Positions 48,564-56,416 of a stretch of DNA of 64,000 nt are shown piece after piece. Source of the stretch: Collinsella sp. (GTDB lineage: Bacteria > Actinomycetota > Coriobacteriia > Coriobacteriales > Coriobacteriaceae); contig JAGZQO010000008.1 in assembly GCA_018382125.1 (NCBI GenBank), positions 1 through 64,000 of the forward strand. The letters are read 5' to 3'. The notes under the pieces are model-generated. The model was not told where the DNA came from, made no database searches, and saw only the letters and a program-made list of their open reading frames with translations. Numbering within the stretch: the first letter of the stretch is position 1; each line of letters opens with the position of its first letter. The position numbers were made by a program, and so were the translations under genes.

Positions 48564-49505
48564 GTGCCGGCGAATAAGGAACATACCGAAGCTACTCCCT
48601 CGTCGCTCGCCGTGGCGGCGGGGGAGTATCTCGATTACCTCGCGGTCGAGCGGGGTTTGGCGCGCAACACGATTGCGGCCTATCGTCGTGACCTGACGAC
48701 GTACTGCGCCTATCTGGAGCGGGCGGGTATTGTGTCTTTTGAAGAGGTGACTCGTCAGGTCGTGGAGGGCTTTGTCGCCGACCGTCGCGATGGGGGCTAT
48801 TCCGATGCCTCGGTGGAGCGTGCGCTTGCAGCCGTGAAGGGCCTGCATGCCTTTTTGGTGCGCGATGGGGCTGTAGCCCAAAATCCAACGGCGGCGTTGC
48901 GCCTGCCTAAAAAGGCTGAGCGTTTGCCGGAGTATCTATCGGTGGAGGATGTCTCGGCTCTGCTCGATCAAGACTTCCCCGAGGGCGAGATGGGCTTGCG
49001 CGACCATGCCATCTTGGAAGTGCTCTACGGATGCGGTTTGCGTGTGAGCGAGTTGGTGGGGCTCGATGTGGGCGATATCCATATTGACGATGGCTTTGTA
49101 CTCGTTCGCGGTAAGGGCTCAAAGGAACGCCTGTCCCCGCTGGTGGGAAGCGCGGCGCGAGCTCTGATGCTCTATGTAACTGAGGGACGTTCTCGCTTGG
49201 CGGCCCATGCCCGCGGAACCGAGACCTCGGCGGTCTTTTTAAATAAGAACGGACGTCGCCTGTCGCGCCAGGCCGTGCATGCGATATGCGAGCGGTATGG
49301 GCGTCAGGTGGGGCTGGTGGGGCTCCATCCCCATACCTTGCGCCACTCCTTTGCCACCCACATGCTCGCGGGCGGTGCCGACCTGCGTGTGCTGCAGGAG
49401 ATTTTGGGCCATGCCGATATTTCGACCACGCAGGTCTACACGCATGTCGACCGCACGCAACTGACCGAGGTCTATCTGGCGGCGCATCCGCTGGCGCATC
49501 GTTAA
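48564..49505 (+). CDS. xerD: Tyrosine recombinase XerD
   Basis: 313 residues of the XerC/XerD type, which resolves chromosome dimers at dif with FtsK. The N-terminal SAM-like core-binding domain has YLDYLAVERGLARNTIAAYRRDL. Catalytic residues: Arg in YGCGLRVSEL, Lys in GKGSKERLSPL, His-x-x-Arg in HPHTLRHSFATHM, His in GHADISTTQVYTHV with the Tyr nucleophile. The GTG at 48564 is two bases after pyrG and gives the normal length. No second Xer is in the window, so XerC or XerD cannot be fully told apart. dcw genes follow. Confidence 0.92.
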   Translation: MPANKEHTEATPSSLAVAAGEYLDYLAVERGLARNTIAAYRRDLTTYCAYLERAGIVSFEEVTRQVVEGFVADRRDGGYSDASVERALAAVKGLHAFLVRDGAVAQNPTAALRLPKKAERLPEYLSVEDVSALLDQDFPEGEMGLRDHAILEVLYGCGLRVSELVGLDVGDIHIDDGFVLVRGKGSKERLSPLVGSAARALMLYVTEGRSRLAAHARGTETSAVFLNKNGRRLSRQAVHAICERYGRQVGLVGLHPHTLRHSFATHMLAGGADLRVLQEILGHADISTTQVYTHVDRTQLTEVYLAAHPLAHR

Positions 49506-49537
49506 CACATCGCTGGCCTGCATATTTATAGGTATTT

Positions 49538-49608
49538 GGGGACGGGCCCCAGATTGCTGCGGCGTGCTTTTGCGCGCGCATGGGCAATCTGGGGCCCGTC
49601 CCATTTTT
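49538..49608 (+). repeat. Nested inverted repeat D / terminator of xerD
   Basis: Arms 49539-49557 and 49584-49602 pair perfectly over 19 bp (GGGACGGGCCCCAGATTGC), enclosing a small GCG-tgcttttg-CGC loop hairpin, followed by ATTTTT. It begins 33 bases after the xerD stop and is a plausible intrinsic terminator. Confidence 0.85.
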
Positions 49609-49706
49609 CGCCACTTGTCGTCGCGGTGGTGGGCCGCACGTGCCTTGGGTGGGGGAGTTTGGGGGCGATGTGAACGCCATGTAAAAGGACGCAAAAATCG
49701 CCTCAA

Positions 49707-49735
49707 GGTCAACTTGAAGGTTGAGGTTGAAAGGC
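49707..49735. other. CAACTTGA motif similar to the hydrolase operator
   Basis: CTCAAGGTCAACTTGAAGGTTGAGGTTG-type sequence repeats the CAACTTGA/GTTGAGG words of 9578-9627 and is an imperfect palindrome. It lies about 250 bases before mraZ. Confidence 0.3.
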
Positions 49736-49763
49736 GGGGTGCCACAGGTGGCATCCCGCCTTT
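49730..49763 (+). terminator. Hairpin upstream of the mraZ control region
   Basis: A 15-bp stem with one G-U pair (49730-49744 with 49749-49763; AAAGGCGGGG in the left arm), loop CAGG, isolates the xerD transcript from the dcw promoter. Confidence 0.65.
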
Positions 49764-49768
49764 GCTGT

Positions 49769-49824
49769 AAACACAACATATTGTGTTTTCGAACATATGC
49801 TCGGGGGTGTTTTACAACATATTG
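49769..49824. promoter_or_regulatory. Palindromes upstream of the dcw promoter
   Basis: AAACACAA-cata-TTGTGTTT (49769-49788) is a perfect 8-bp inverted repeat; ACAACATATTG within it recurs exactly at 49814-49824, 41 bases on. Between them CGAACATATGCTCG (49790-49803) differs by one base from the Gram-positive LexA box CGAAC-N4-GTTCG. Candidate operators for regulation of the division cluster. Confidence 0.4.
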
Positions 49825-49884
49825 GGGGTGGAATGGTGGGGCGGGGTGGGGGAAGGGATGGGGAAAGGTGTTGAAAAATGGGGC
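49823..49884. promoter_or_regulatory. MraZ-binding repeats (TGGGG cluster)
   Basis: TGGGG occurs at 49823, 49837, 49847, 49859 and 49879. The second and third are exactly 10 bases apart, the spacing of the TGGGN repeats bound by MraZ in other bacteria. The last one lies in the spacer of the mraZ promoter. Autoregulation by MraZ is inferred. Confidence 0.6.
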
Positions 49885-49899
49885 GGTTCCCCATATTAT
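49871..49899 (+). promoter_or_regulatory. Promoter of the dcw cluster (mraZ)
   Basis: TTGAAA (49871-49876), a 17-base spacer and TATTAT (49894-49899) make a good sigma-70-type promoter 69 bases before mraZ. The spacer contains TGGGG-cggt-TCCCC, a small palindrome that includes an MraZ-type repeat. Confidence 0.65.
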
Positions 49900-49967
49900 T
49901 GATGACGTCGACAGGCGGGGTGGTTCCCCGCGTACGTGCCATCTGAGTAACCGAGGGGAGGGCGCAC

Positions 49968-50402
49968 ATGGGAATGACTGGTGCATACGAGCGCAATCTC
50001 GATGCAAAAGGTCGTCTATCCCTGCCTGCACCCCTTCGCGAGGAGCTTGGAGAGCACGTTCGCGTGTTTAAAGCCCTGGATGTCGATGCTCTGTACGTGT
50101 TCTCTGCCGAGGCCTTCGATAAGTGGGTCGAAGGACTCTTCGCGGGTCGTGAGGGCCACGAGGGTTTTAACCCGCGTGACATTAATGACCAGAAGCTCAT
50201 GAGGGCGATCAACAAGCGCACCACGTCGATGGACGTGGACAGCGCCGGTCGTATCGGTCTTTCCGAGTCTCTCCGCAAGCAGGCGAACCTCGACCGCGAG
50301 GTTACGGTTGTGGGCAACTACGACCACCTTGAGGTTTGGGATCGCGCCGCGGCCGATGAGGACGATGACGATGAGGCCCTGCTGGACCTCTTCTTCTCGT
50401 AA
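49968..50402 (+). CDS. mraZ: Transcriptional regulator MraZ
   Basis: 144 residues with the two AbrB-like halves of MraZ: TGAYERNLDAKGRLSLPAPLREEL and TTSMDVDSAGRIGLSESLRKQANL, each with the D-x-x-G-R core. MraZ binds repeats before its own gene and represses the dcw cluster; such repeats are seen here at 49823-49884. An Asp-rich stretch (DEDDDDE) near the C-terminus is unusual. ATG 49968 follows GGGGAGGG. First gene of the cell division cluster. Confidence 0.95.
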   Translation: MGMTGAYERNLDAKGRLSLPAPLREELGEHVRVFKALDVDALYVFSAEAFDKWVEGLFAGREGHEGFNPRDINDQKLMRAINKRTTSMDVDSAGRIGLSESLRKQANLDREVTVVGNYDHLEVWDRAAADEDDDDEALLDLFFS

Positions 50403-50422
50403 GGGCAAGGCACGGGTAACGG

Positions 50423-51388
50423 ATGGAGCGTGGGATCTTGACACAAGAATATCGGCATGAACCTGTCATGCTCGGCGAAGTGCTTGAGTCGCTGCGGCTA
50501 AAGAGCGGCTCCGTTGTCTGCGATTGCACCCTTGGCGGTGCCGGCCATTCGGTAAAGATGGCCGCGCAGGTGGGGGAGACGGGCCTTTTGCTCGGCGTCG
50601 ATCAGGACGACATGGCCCTCGAGGCCGCTGGCGCCCGTCTGGACCGCGAGGTTCCCGGAGTTCCGCACCAGCTGCTGAAGGGCAACTTCGGCGACTTGGA
50701 CGAGCTGCTTTGCTCGGCCGAGGTGCCCGGGGTCGATGGCTTCCTGTTCGATTTGGGCGTTTCGTCACCGCAACTCGATATCCCTGGCAGGGGCTTTTCG
50801 TATAACGAGGACGCCCCATTGGACATGCGGATGGATCCGGGTAATAACACCTTAAACGCAGCTGAGGTCATCAACACCTATAACGAACACGACCTCGCCC
50901 GGATTCTACGCGTCTACGGCGAAGAGAAGTTTGCCTCGCAGATCGCGCGCGAGATCGTGCGCCGCCGCGAGCAAGAACCGATCGAAACCACCGGCCAATT
51001 TGTCGAGATCATCAAGGCGGGTATCCCGGCTGCCGCTCGTCGGCATGGCGGACACCCGGCCAAGAAAAGTTTCCAGGCCATTCGCATCGAGGTCAATCAC
51101 GAGCTCGATGTGCTCGAACGAGGGCTTGATGCCGCCACCAGGTGGCTCAACCCGGGCGGACGTATCTGCGTCATCTCGTATCACTCGCTCGAGGACCGTA
51201 TCGTAAAGAACCACTTTAAGGAGATGAGCCAGGGGTGCACGTGTCCGCCGGAGATTCCGGTGTGCGTGTGCGGCAACGTGCCGATACTCAAGGTCATCAC
51301 CCGCAAACCCTTGGTTGCCCAGCCTGATGAGGTTGAGCGCAACCCTCGGGCGAGATCAGCCAAAATCCGCGTGGCGCAGCGTCTGTAG
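50423..51388 (+). CDS. rsmH: 16S rRNA (cytosine-N4)-methyltransferase RsmH
   Basis: 321 residues. RsmH methylates C1402 of 16S rRNA. Motifs: YRHEPVMLGEVLESL, VCDCTLGGAGHSVKM (SAM site), FDLGVSSPQLDIPGRGFSYNEDAPLDMRM, KKSFQAIRIEVNHEL, VISYHSLEDRIVKNHFK and the C-terminal NPRARSAKIRVAQRL. The ATG at 50423 gives the N-terminus MERGILTQ; a TTG at 50438 nine bases after GGAG would give a more typical start, so the first five residues are uncertain. Follows mraZ by 20 bases. Confidence 0.95.
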   Translation: MERGILTQEYRHEPVMLGEVLESLRLKSGSVVCDCTLGGAGHSVKMAAQVGETGLLLGVDQDDMALEAAGARLDREVPGVPHQLLKGNFGDLDELLCSAEVPGVDGFLFDLGVSSPQLDIPGRGFSYNEDAPLDMRMDPGNNTLNAAEVINTYNEHDLARILRVYGEEKFASQIAREIVRRREQEPIETTGQFVEIIKAGIPAAARRHGGHPAKKSFQAIRIEVNHELDVLERGLDAATRWLNPGGRICVISYHSLEDRIVKNHFKEMSQGCTCPPEIPVCVCGNVPILKVITRKPLVAQPDEVERNPRARSAKIRVAQRL

Positions 51389-51478
51389 GCGCGACCGCGC
51401 GATATTGGACCTCCCGCTCGCACCATAAACGAAGCTTAAACACACTACCAACGTACTCGGGATGGGAGGCGGCATATC

Positions 51479-51949
51479 ATGGGCTACAACACTTCAAGCG
51501 CAGCACTTGCCTATGATATGAACGCCATGCCCGCCTATCGTGAGACGCCGCAGGCCCCCGTTGCTCCCCGTGAGCAGCGCACGCCGCGCTTTGATGTCTA
51601 CACGGGCGCGGGCCGTCAGGCAAACCAGGCGGTAAGCCCGGTTTTCATGAGCGTTCTTAAAACGTTTTGCATCATTGCGGCTATCTTCATGACGATCGGC
51701 GTCGCCCGCGTGGCACTCGCCGGCGTTACGGCCCAGGTGCTCAACAGCAACGCCGAGCTTACCAACACGCTCGAAAAGGCGACCGATGAGAGCTCCGACC
51801 TGGAGGTCATGCATTCGGTCTATGGCGCCGACACGCGCATTCGCGACCTTGCGGGCGCTTATGGCATGGTGGAGCCCAGCGAGAGCGTTACACTTGACTT
51901 TTCGCAGGATGCAGCCGCGGGCGCCAACGCGACCGCGACCGCTCAGTAG
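51479..51949 (+). CDS. ftsL: FtsL-like cell division protein
   Basis: 156 residues, small bitopic topology: a cytoplasmic N-terminal 55 residues, a membrane helix about 57-85 (VFMSVLKTFCIIAAIFMTIGVARVAL), then a short heptad-like helix (VLNSNAELTNTLEKATDESSDLEV) and a low-complexity Ala/Thr tail. Sequence similarity to FtsL is slight, but position between rsmH and ftsI and the topology are those of FtsL. ATG follows GGGAGGCGGCAT. Confidence 0.75.
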   Translation: MGYNTSSAALAYDMNAMPAYRETPQAPVAPREQRTPRFDVYTGAGRQANQAVSPVFMSVLKTFCIIAAIFMTIGVARVALAGVTAQVLNSNAELTNTLEKATDESSDLEVMHSVYGADTRIRDLAGAYGMVEPSESVTLDFSQDAAAGANATATAQ

Positions 51950-51966
51950 CAAGACGGTAGCTGAGT

Positions 51967-53832
51967 ATGACAAATGACTATCGCCGCGGTTCCGATGGGG
52001 GCCGCGGTTCTGGACGTCCCTCGTCGCGGGGACGTTCTGGTTATCAAGGAACGGGTCGGCAATCTTACAACGCCGGGCAGTCCCGTGGCAACGACCCGGC
52101 GTCGCGACTTCGCGGCTCGGACGGCCCTCAAATGCATAACACCAGGTCGCGCAAGAGTTCGTCGACCGAATGGCTCACAGGCACGCCTCTGCCTCGCCGC
52201 AAAGCCATCATGGGCTTCATCGGGCTTGGTTTGGGCTTGGGCGTCTTTCGCCTTGCCGACTATCAAATTGTCGAAGCCGATAAACTGCGCGAGCGTGCCG
52301 ATGCGCGCCGCCTGCTTGCACAGACCCTCTATGCCAAACGCGGCACCATCTACGACCGCAACGGTAACGTGCTGGCGTCGTCGGTCGAATGTCGCAACAT
52401 CGCCGTGAACCCGCAGCTTGTCGAGGATGTTGACAAGACGGTGTCGGCGCTGGTCAAGGCAACTGGAATCGATAAAAAGACCTGCCGCAAGCTCGTCGAG
52501 TCCGATGGCACCTGGGTGTATATCAAGCGCCAGGTGGACGAAGACGATGCTGCGGCGCTGGAGAAGAAGAACCTGCCCGGCGTGCTTTTTGAGCAGGCCA
52601 TGAAGCGCGTATATCCATACGGCAATCTGGCATCGCAGGTGCTGGGTGTAGTGAATGTAGACAACGACGGCTTGACGGGTCTCGAAAAGCAATACAACAA
52701 GCTTCTGACCGGCACGAATGGTACCCTCGTGCGCGAGCGCGCGAGGGACGGCAGCTATATCGCGGGCGGTGCCTATAAAAAGGTGGCTGCGGTCGACGGC
52801 GTTGACATCGTGACGACGCTCGACGTCAATATGCAGCGAGCGGCTGAGGATGCCCTGGCGGAGGCTGTCGAGAAGACAAAGGCCAAGAACGGCTCGGCTT
52901 TGGTCACCGACCCCACGACTGGTGAAATTCTCGCCGCCTGCTCGTACCCGACCTACGACCAGACCGATCTGGAAAACGCCAAGACCGAGGATATGAACTT
53001 GCGCCTGGTCACCGACGCCTACGAGCCCGGCTCGGTCTTTAAGACGCTCGTGGCGGGCGCCGGCTTCGACTTGGGCGTCGTGCGATCGAGTACGTCGTTT
53101 GAGGTGCCGGCGAGCATCAAGGTGGGTGACGATACCGTCACCGATGCCGACAAGCGCGACTATGCCATGACCATGGATGTGCGCGAGATGATGCGCCGTT
53201 CGTCCAACGTGGGCTTTGTCCTGGTGGGGCGCAAGATCGGTGCGGATGACTTTGCCGCCTATGTGGACAAGTGGGGCATAGGTCACAGCTCCGGTGTCGA
53301 TTTTCCGGGCGAGAGCCTGGGCATCGTCAAGGAGCGTGACCAGTATGACGGCGCCACGCTGGGTTCGATGAGCTTTGGACAGGCGCTGTCCGTCTCGCCG
53401 ATTGAGATCGCACGTGCCGTGGGCGGCATCGCCAACGGCGGCGTGATGATGACCCCTCACTTCTATAAGTCCAGCAAAGGCGACGAGAAGGACTGGGGCG
53501 AAGGCGAGCGCGCGATTTCGGAGGACGCCGCATCCCAGGTGACATCGTGCATGCAGACGGTCGTGTCCGAGGGAACGGGCGTTGGCGGCGCGGTTGACGG
53601 CTATGACGTGGCGGGTAAGACCGGTACGGCCGAACGAGCCGACGAGAACGGCGGCTACCTCAAGGAGAACTACATGTCGTCCTTTATGGGCTTTGCACCG
53701 GCACAATCGCCCAAGGTGCTGTGCTATATCACGCTCGACGGAACGCCGAGCGGCTCAGATGCCGCTGCGGTGCCGTTCCAGTCCATTATGGCCAACGCGC
53801 TCGACGTGCTGGGTATCCCGCACACGAAGTAG
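51967..53832 (+). CDS. ftsI: Septal transpeptidase FtsI (penicillin-binding protein)
   Basis: 621 residues, class B PBP. A basic Ser/Arg/Gly-rich cytoplasmic region (1-75) precedes the membrane helix (IMGFIGLGLGLGVFRLAD). The pedestal domain begins with AKRGTIYDRNGNVLASS. Transpeptidase motifs are SVFK (Ser356), SSN (412-414) and KTGTA (Lys551). It cross-links septal peptidoglycan with FtsW. No PASTA domains. ATG lies 17 bases after ftsL, with a poor ribosome binding site (AGCTGAGT). Confidence 0.94.
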   Translation: MTNDYRRGSDGGRGSGRPSSRGRSGYQGTGRQSYNAGQSRGNDPASRLRGSDGPQMHNTRSRKSSSTEWLTGTPLPRRKAIMGFIGLGLGLGVFRLADYQIVEADKLRERADARRLLAQTLYAKRGTIYDRNGNVLASSVECRNIAVNPQLVEDVDKTVSALVKATGIDKKTCRKLVESDGTWVYIKRQVDEDDAAALEKKNLPGVLFEQAMKRVYPYGNLASQVLGVVNVDNDGLTGLEKQYNKLLTGTNGTLVRERARDGSYIAGGAYKKVAAVDGVDIVTTLDVNMQRAAEDALAEAVEKTKAKNGSALVTDPTTGEILAACSYPTYDQTDLENAKTEDMNLRLVTDAYEPGSVFKTLVAGAGFDLGVVRSSTSFEVPASIKVGDDTVTDADKRDYAMTMDVREMMRRSSNVGFVLVGRKIGADDFAAYVDKWGIGHSSGVDFPGESLGIVKERDQYDGATLGSMSFGQALSVSPIEIARAVGGIANGGVMMTPHFYKSSKGDEKDWGEGERAISEDAASQVTSCMQTVVSEGTGVGGAVDGYDVAGKTGTAERADENGGYLKENYMSSFMGFAPAQSPKVLCYITLDGTPSGSDAAAVPFQSIMANALDVLGIPHTK

Positions 53833-53959
53833 GGGGTTACAATCTTTGGGGCGTGGTTTGTTGTCCCATATGAGGGGTGTTCACATGCCCTGCACCACGC
53901 ATGCGCGGCGCTGGGATACAATACGCCGATAGCATTATTAGGTTTACAGGGGAGCTGCA

Positions 53960-55384
53960 ATGATAGAGATCGCCGTCAACAACCTCGCGGCCGCAACAGG
54001 GGCCCGAACCGTGACGGGAGAAGCCGATCAGGTATGCCGCGGGTGCGTTATCGACTCGCGCCAGGTCGAGGAAGGGACGATTTTCGTCGCCTTTCCCGGT
54101 GAAAACGTCGACGGCAATGATTTTGCTTCCCGTGCCGTCCAGTCGGGTGCCGGCGCCGTCGTGATGACGCGTGAGCCCGAGGCCGAGCTGGTCTCGCTGG
54201 CGCAGGACAAGGGCTGTGCCATCTTGCTGACCGATGATCCCGAGGAGTTTCTGCTGCGTTTGGCGCACACGTACCGTCTGGAGCTTGGCTGCCTGGTCGT
54301 TGGTATTACCGGTTCCATCGGCAAGACGACGACCAAGGACGTGCTCGCCGCTGTGCTCGCCAAGCGCTATCGTGTCTGGGCCACCAAGGGCAATTTCAAT
54401 AACCTGATCGGCATGCCACTCACGGTGCTTTCCGCTCCGGCCGATACCGAGGTCCTGGTGCTCGAGATGGGCATGAACCATTTCCACGAGATCGAGCGCC
54501 TGTCCCAGTCCGCCAATCCCAACCTTGCCATCGTGAGCAAGATTGGTACCTCTCATATCGGCATTTTGGGTAGCCGCGAGAACATCGCCCGCGCTAAGGC
54601 CGAGATTGTCCAGGGTATGTGCGCCGCTGGCGACTTCTTGCCGCTGCTGGTTTTGGGCGGCGAGGACGACTTTACGCCGTTCATTCGCGATACGTTCGCC
54701 CAGCCTGCTGGTATCGACGTGATGCTGGCCGGCGTCTCGGACGATGATGAGGTCCGTGCCCGCGACGTTCGAGTTGATGACGAGGGCCGTCCGGTCTTTA
54801 CGCTCGATTTTGGTCAGGGCGAGACAATCGATACCATGCTTGCCATCCCCGGCGTGCAGTCCGTCCCAAATGCCGTTAAGGCCGCCGCGGTTGCCTATCG
54901 CCTGGGCGTGACGCCCGAGCAGATCGATGCTGCCTTTAGGGGCCTTACGATCACCGGTCACCGCCAAGAGATCAAGCGCGCCAAGAGCGGTGCCCGCGTC
55001 ATCGACGATTCCTATAACGCCAGTGCCGAATCCATGGCTGCTGGCCTCGATCTGCTGTGCTCGCTTTCGTGCACGGGGTCTCGCATGGCGATCCTGGGCG
55101 AGATGGGCGAGATGGGCGATGAGGCTCCTCGCATGCATGAGCTCGTGGGCGCCTATGCCGCCGCCAAGAAGCTCGACATGCTGGCGTGCGTGGGTGGTGA
55201 GCTGGCCCAGCTTATGGCCGATGCCGCGCGCATGATGGGCATGGACGAGGACCGCATCCAGGTGTTCTCCGATTATCAGCAGGTGCTCGACCGCATGGGC
55301 GGCGCGCTTGAAAAACATGATGTTGTACTGGTCAAGGGTTCCCGTTTTGTTGAGCTCGACCGCTTTGTGGAAGGTGTGTGCTAG
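53960..55384 (+). CDS. murF: UDP-MurNAc-tripeptide:D-Ala-D-Ala ligase
   Basis: 474 residues. MurF adds D-Ala-D-Ala to the UDP-MurNAc tripeptide. ATP-binding loop GITGSIGKTTTKDV, WATKGNFNNLIGMPLTVL, EMGMNHFHEIERL, and ligase domain DDSYNASAESMAAGLDLL with a C-terminal ends VLVKGSRFVELDRFV. The normal murE that often precedes murF in dcw clusters is absent here. ATG follows CAGGGGAGCTGCA. A 127-base gap from ftsI with a possible -10 (TACAAT, about 53915) could give an internal promoter. Confidence 0.96.
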   Translation: MIEIAVNNLAAATGARTVTGEADQVCRGCVIDSRQVEEGTIFVAFPGENVDGNDFASRAVQSGAGAVVMTREPEAELVSLAQDKGCAILLTDDPEEFLLRLAHTYRLELGCLVVGITGSIGKTTTKDVLAAVLAKRYRVWATKGNFNNLIGMPLTVLSAPADTEVLVLEMGMNHFHEIERLSQSANPNLAIVSKIGTSHIGILGSRENIARAKAEIVQGMCAAGDFLPLLVLGGEDDFTPFIRDTFAQPAGIDVMLAGVSDDDEVRARDVRVDDEGRPVFTLDFGQGETIDTMLAIPGVQSVPNAVKAAAVAYRLGVTPEQIDAAFRGLTITGHRQEIKRAKSGARVIDDSYNASAESMAAGLDLLCSLSCTGSRMAILGEMGEMGDEAPRMHELVGAYAAAKKLDMLACVGGELAQLMADAARMMGMDEDRIQVFSDYQQVLDRMGGALEKHDVVLVKGSRFVELDRFVEGVC

Positions 55385-55387
55385 CCC

Positions 55388-56407
55388 ATGTTCGGCAATC
55401 CCTCGTATCCAACGTATCAGGCTTTTTTGGGGCTTGGCATCGCCGCTGCCATTGCGCTGCTGCTCATGCCGTGGTGGATCAAGCTGCTCAAGGTCGAGGG
55501 TATCGGCCAGCAGGTTCGTGCCGACGGCCCCAAGCGTCATTTGGTTAAGCAGGGAACGCCCACCATGGGTGGCGTTGTCATCCTCGTCGCGATCTCGCTG
55601 ACCTGCCTGCTGATGGGCAAGCTCACCACCGAGCTCGTGCTCGTGCTGCTCGCCACGTTGGCGACCGGCGTGCTGGGCCTGATCGACGACCTGACCTCCG
55701 TTACGCACGGGCGCTCGCTCGGTCTGACGCCTCATGCCAAGATGATCGGCCTAACCATTATCTGTGTCACCTTTACGGTACTTGCCGTCAACTGGTGCGG
55801 CGTCGCCCCCGAGATTCGTTTTCCCGGCGGCCTGACGATTGACCTCGGTGTTCTTTCGACCACCATCTGCGGCCTTTCGTTCCCGTGGCTCTACATTGTC
55901 TTTTGCTGGCTGATGATCGCCGGTCTTTCTAATGCCGTGAACCTGACCGATGGCCTTGACGGTCTTGCTGGCGGCGCCTCCATGATCGCCATGCTCGCCA
56001 TGGCTGCCATGGCGTTTTTGCACGGAGACGTGAACCTGTCCATCTTCTGCACCGCGTGTGCCGGTGCCTGCTTGGGCTTTCTGTGGTTCAACTGCTATCC
56101 GGCGAGCATCTTTATGGGCGATACCGGCTCGCTTGCCCTGGGCGCCGCGTTTGCCTGCACGTCCATCATGACCAACACCGAGGTCGTCTCCCTCATCATC
56201 GGCGGCCTGTTTATCGTTGAGACCCTGTCGGTCATGATTCAGGTTGTCTACTTCCACTTTACGCACAAGCGCGTCTTCCTTATGGCGCCCATCCATCATC
56301 ATTTCGAAAAGAAGGGCTGGGCCGAGACCAAGGTCGTCATCCGTTTTTGGATTATCGCTGCGGCCTTTGGTGCCTTTGGCCTTGCTTTGTTCTTCCAGTT
56401 GGGATAG
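55388..56407 (+). CDS. mraY: Phospho-MurNAc-pentapeptide transferase
   Basis: 339 residues, about ten membrane helices. MraY transfers phospho-MurNAc-pentapeptide to undecaprenyl phosphate to make lipid I. Signatures: RADGPKRHLVKQGTPTMGGVV, LGLIDDLTSVTHGRSLGLT (Asp pair), NAVNLTDGLDGLAGG, IFMGDTGSLALGAA and the APIHHHFEKKGWAET motif near the end. It starts 3 bases after murF. Confidence 0.97.
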   Translation: MFGNPSYPTYQAFLGLGIAAAIALLLMPWWIKLLKVEGIGQQVRADGPKRHLVKQGTPTMGGVVILVAISLTCLLMGKLTTELVLVLLATLATGVLGLIDDLTSVTHGRSLGLTPHAKMIGLTIICVTFTVLAVNWCGVAPEIRFPGGLTIDLGVLSTTICGLSFPWLYIVFCWLMIAGLSNAVNLTDGLDGLAGGASMIAMLAMAAMAFLHGDVNLSIFCTACAGACLGFLWFNCYPASIFMGDTGSLALGAAFACTSIMTNTEVVSLIIGGLFIVETLSVMIQVVYFHFTHKRVFLMAPIHHHFEKKGWAETKVVIRFWIIAAAFGAFGLALFFQLG

Positions 56408-56416
56408 TGGTCTTTC

